64,000 nt of DNA from an uncultured Spirochaetales bacterium (GTDB taxonomy: Bacteria > UBP6 > UBA1177), in contig CACYHH010000001.1 in NCBI GenBank assembly GCA_902774115.1, positions 434,001-498,000 on the forward strand. Reading direction: 5' to 3'. The notes under the pieces were generated by a model. The model ran no database searches. It saw only the letters and a list, made by a program, of their open reading frames with translations, and had not been told where the DNA came from. Positions 62,909 to 64,000 of this stretch are shown piece by piece. Each line of letters starts with the position of its first letter. Position 1 is the first letter of the stretch. The position numbers were made by a program, and so were the translations under genes.

Positions 62909-63905
62909 TTTTCTCTTTTTTCTGCGGAATAATTATAAGTGACGAAACAATAGACATCGCAATTATCGCTTTAATACGCAAAATAAAAGTTACCAGCACT
63001 CCGGCTTCTCCCGGCAGTCCCAAGAAAACGAACGAAGCGTAACCGATTCCCTCGCCCACTCCGAATTTCATCGGAACAATCGCCGCCAGGTAGTTGCCGA
63101 GATTCATTGTGCAGTGGACAAGAATAAGAACAGAAAGGGCATAGCTGTCAAAACCGGCAAAACAAGTGCATAAAATGAAAGTCAACAGCGAAACATGACG
63201 CGCAAAATACTGCAGGCAGAAAGTTTTTCTAAAGTCAAGAGGCCGTTCCTTTTTAAAAAGTTTAAGATCGCGATCCATCCGCTCAGCTTTTTCTATCAGC
63301 TCGTCAGTGTTCTTTTTGCCAAGATATTTCAGCAACTTAACCAGTTTAACAGACATGTTTGCATGTATAAGGATCATCATGCCTAAATAAGGAAGAAAAC
63401 CTAAAAGTGAGATCGCGGCTATCATCCATAATTTACTCATCTGATATGAGTCATTCGGCATAACCAATGCAAAAAAGAGGGAAAGTGGAACCATGGCCAC
63501 TATAGAGCATCCTTTTGAAAGTTTATAGACGTAATTCCAGAGAATAACGCCTTTTATTGAGTTTTCAGAGCCGGCAACACTTTTTATCATACCGATTTTC
63601 ACAAGTTCACCGACTTCCCATGGAATAATGTAATTTGTCAATGCGCCCATGCAGTTGGATGAAAACACATGCAGAAAACTTTTTCTTTTAGGCAGCGCAA
63701 AATAGAGTCCGAGAGCATCGGAACCGTTTTCTAAAAACCCGCAGCATATAAGAATAACAGCTCCGCCCCATCCTACTTCAAGAAAAGCATCGCCTACTTT
63801 GTCGAAACCTATTCCTTTCAAAAGAAAAAATAGAATGAGAATTGAAGATATAAAGAACAATACTCTTAATAATTTCTTCAGCTTAGCTTTGGTTTGCGTT
63901 TCCAT
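62895..63905 (-). CDS. Lysylphosphatidylglycerol synthase TM-region-like (UPF0104) membrane protein
   Basis: About 336 residues, about eight membrane helices. It contains the family's ALTNYIIPWEVGELVKIGMI (about 88-107) and the late VPMKFGVGEGIGYASFVFLG (about 281-300). It lacks the aminoacyl-transferase domain of MprF, so it may be a flippase-like or unknown envelope protein. I chose the ATG at 63905 over a TTG two codons upstream. Its gene overlaps the threonine aldolase gene. Confidence 0.8.
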   Translation of the reverse strand: METQTKAKLKKLLRVLFFISSILILFFLLKGIGFDKVGDAFLEVGWGGAVILICCGFLENGSDALGLYFALPKRKSFLHVFSSNCMGALTNYIIPWEVGELVKIGMIKSVAGSENSIKGVILWNYVYKLSKGCSIVAMVPLSLFFALVMPNDSYQMSKLWMIAAISLLGFLPYLGMMILIHANMSVKLVKLLKYLGKKNTDELIEKAERMDRDLKLFKKERPLDFRKTFCLQYFARHVSLLTFILCTCFAGFDSYALSVLILVHCTMNLGNYLAAIVPMKFGVGEGIGYASFVFLGLPGEAGVLVTFILRIKAIIAMSIVSSLIIIPQKKEKNDKV

Positions 63906-63941
63906 TGACAATCTCTAAAACGACAAAAACAAGCGGTGTAT

Positions 63942-63967
63942 ATTATAGTTTTATCAATGCTTGTCAA
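63942..63967 (-). promoter_or_regulatory. Candidate promoter of the UPF0104-type gene
   Basis: On the minus strand TTGACA (63962-63967) is followed by TATAAT (63942-63947). The spacer is 14 bases, shorter than ideal; an overlapping AATATA gives 17. It lies about 35 bases before the start codon. The rest of the window end shows nothing else. Confidence 0.45.
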
Positions 63968-64000
63968 TTGGAATCAAGCGGAAAAATTTGCTTCGCCGCC

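Overview
The window reads as a dense bacterial chromosome segment, roughly balanced in base composition by eye, with short intergenic gaps and many genes coupled by ATGA-type overlaps. No marker fixes the taxon. Three things suggest a Gram-negative, diderm, delta-proteobacterium- or Myxococcota-like lineage: TamB, Wzi-type and glycosyltransferase genes for a cell envelope; several lipoproteins with Asp/Ser/Glu-rich linkers and Cys-rich DxDxDG-type segments, as in MopE-like proteins; and a stand-alone sigma-region-4-like regulator of a kind I associate with that group. This assignment is inference.

Layout. 1-6.7 kb: the 3' part of ileS, then two tandem paralogous lipoproteins (EB-like Cys motif, repeat linker, DCDG segments, DUF2135/YfaP-like C-terminus). 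6.8-21.8 kb: housekeeping and envelope genes: an unusually long GlmS, a degenerate ABC transporter pair, an FKBP isomerase, a TGS-uridine kinase fusion, a TPR membrane protein, an LD-carboxypeptidase, a Wzi-like barrel, a Na/Pi symporter, an AEC permease and SerC. 21.8-30.2 kb: tandem hairpins, tRNA-Gly(CCC), then a tight operon (tamB, radical SAM protein, RHH/SHOCT protein, unknown exported protein, xerD-like recombinase, ispD-like).

30.2-37.7 kb is the accessory island. It holds a Cys-rich microprotein, interleaved inverted repeats, a 5'-truncated gene fragment, a beta-propeller lipoprotein, a RelB/DinJ antitoxin whose PIN toxin has been deleted down to both ends, two paralogous Asp-rich lipoproteins bracketed by an imperfect 27-bp direct repeat, and a Bro-N antirepressor-like gene. 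It looks AT-richer and more broken than its surroundings, as expected of a site of repeated gain and loss.

37.7-45.1 kb is a plus-strand operon: ribBA, ribH, nusB, an unknown gene, holB, ricT-like, tatD, and a 2-hydroxyacyl-CoA dehydratase-like subunit. 45.1-52.6 kb is read on the minus strand in two blocks: aroA, chorismate mutase and a phospholipase-D-like protein; then a Lon-like protease, a small unknown, a lipoprotein cyclophilin, queD, a Nudix hydrolase and mazG. 52.6-64 kb holds a repeat-rich DUF1566 lipoprotein, an MFS transporter, an acyl-CoA ligase, a GT-C glycosyltransferase-like protein, the sigma-4-like regulator, purA, a threonine aldolase and a UPF0104-type membrane protein.

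I see no CRISPR array, rRNA, complete insertion sequence or complete prophage. The most unusual items are the eroded toxin-antitoxin locus, the Cys-rich microprotein with a near-perfect ribosome binding site, a dispersed 23-bp element made of three CGTNACG palindromes, the two-unit leader-plus-hairpin repeat before the tRNA, and the 27-bp direct repeats around the lipoprotein pair.
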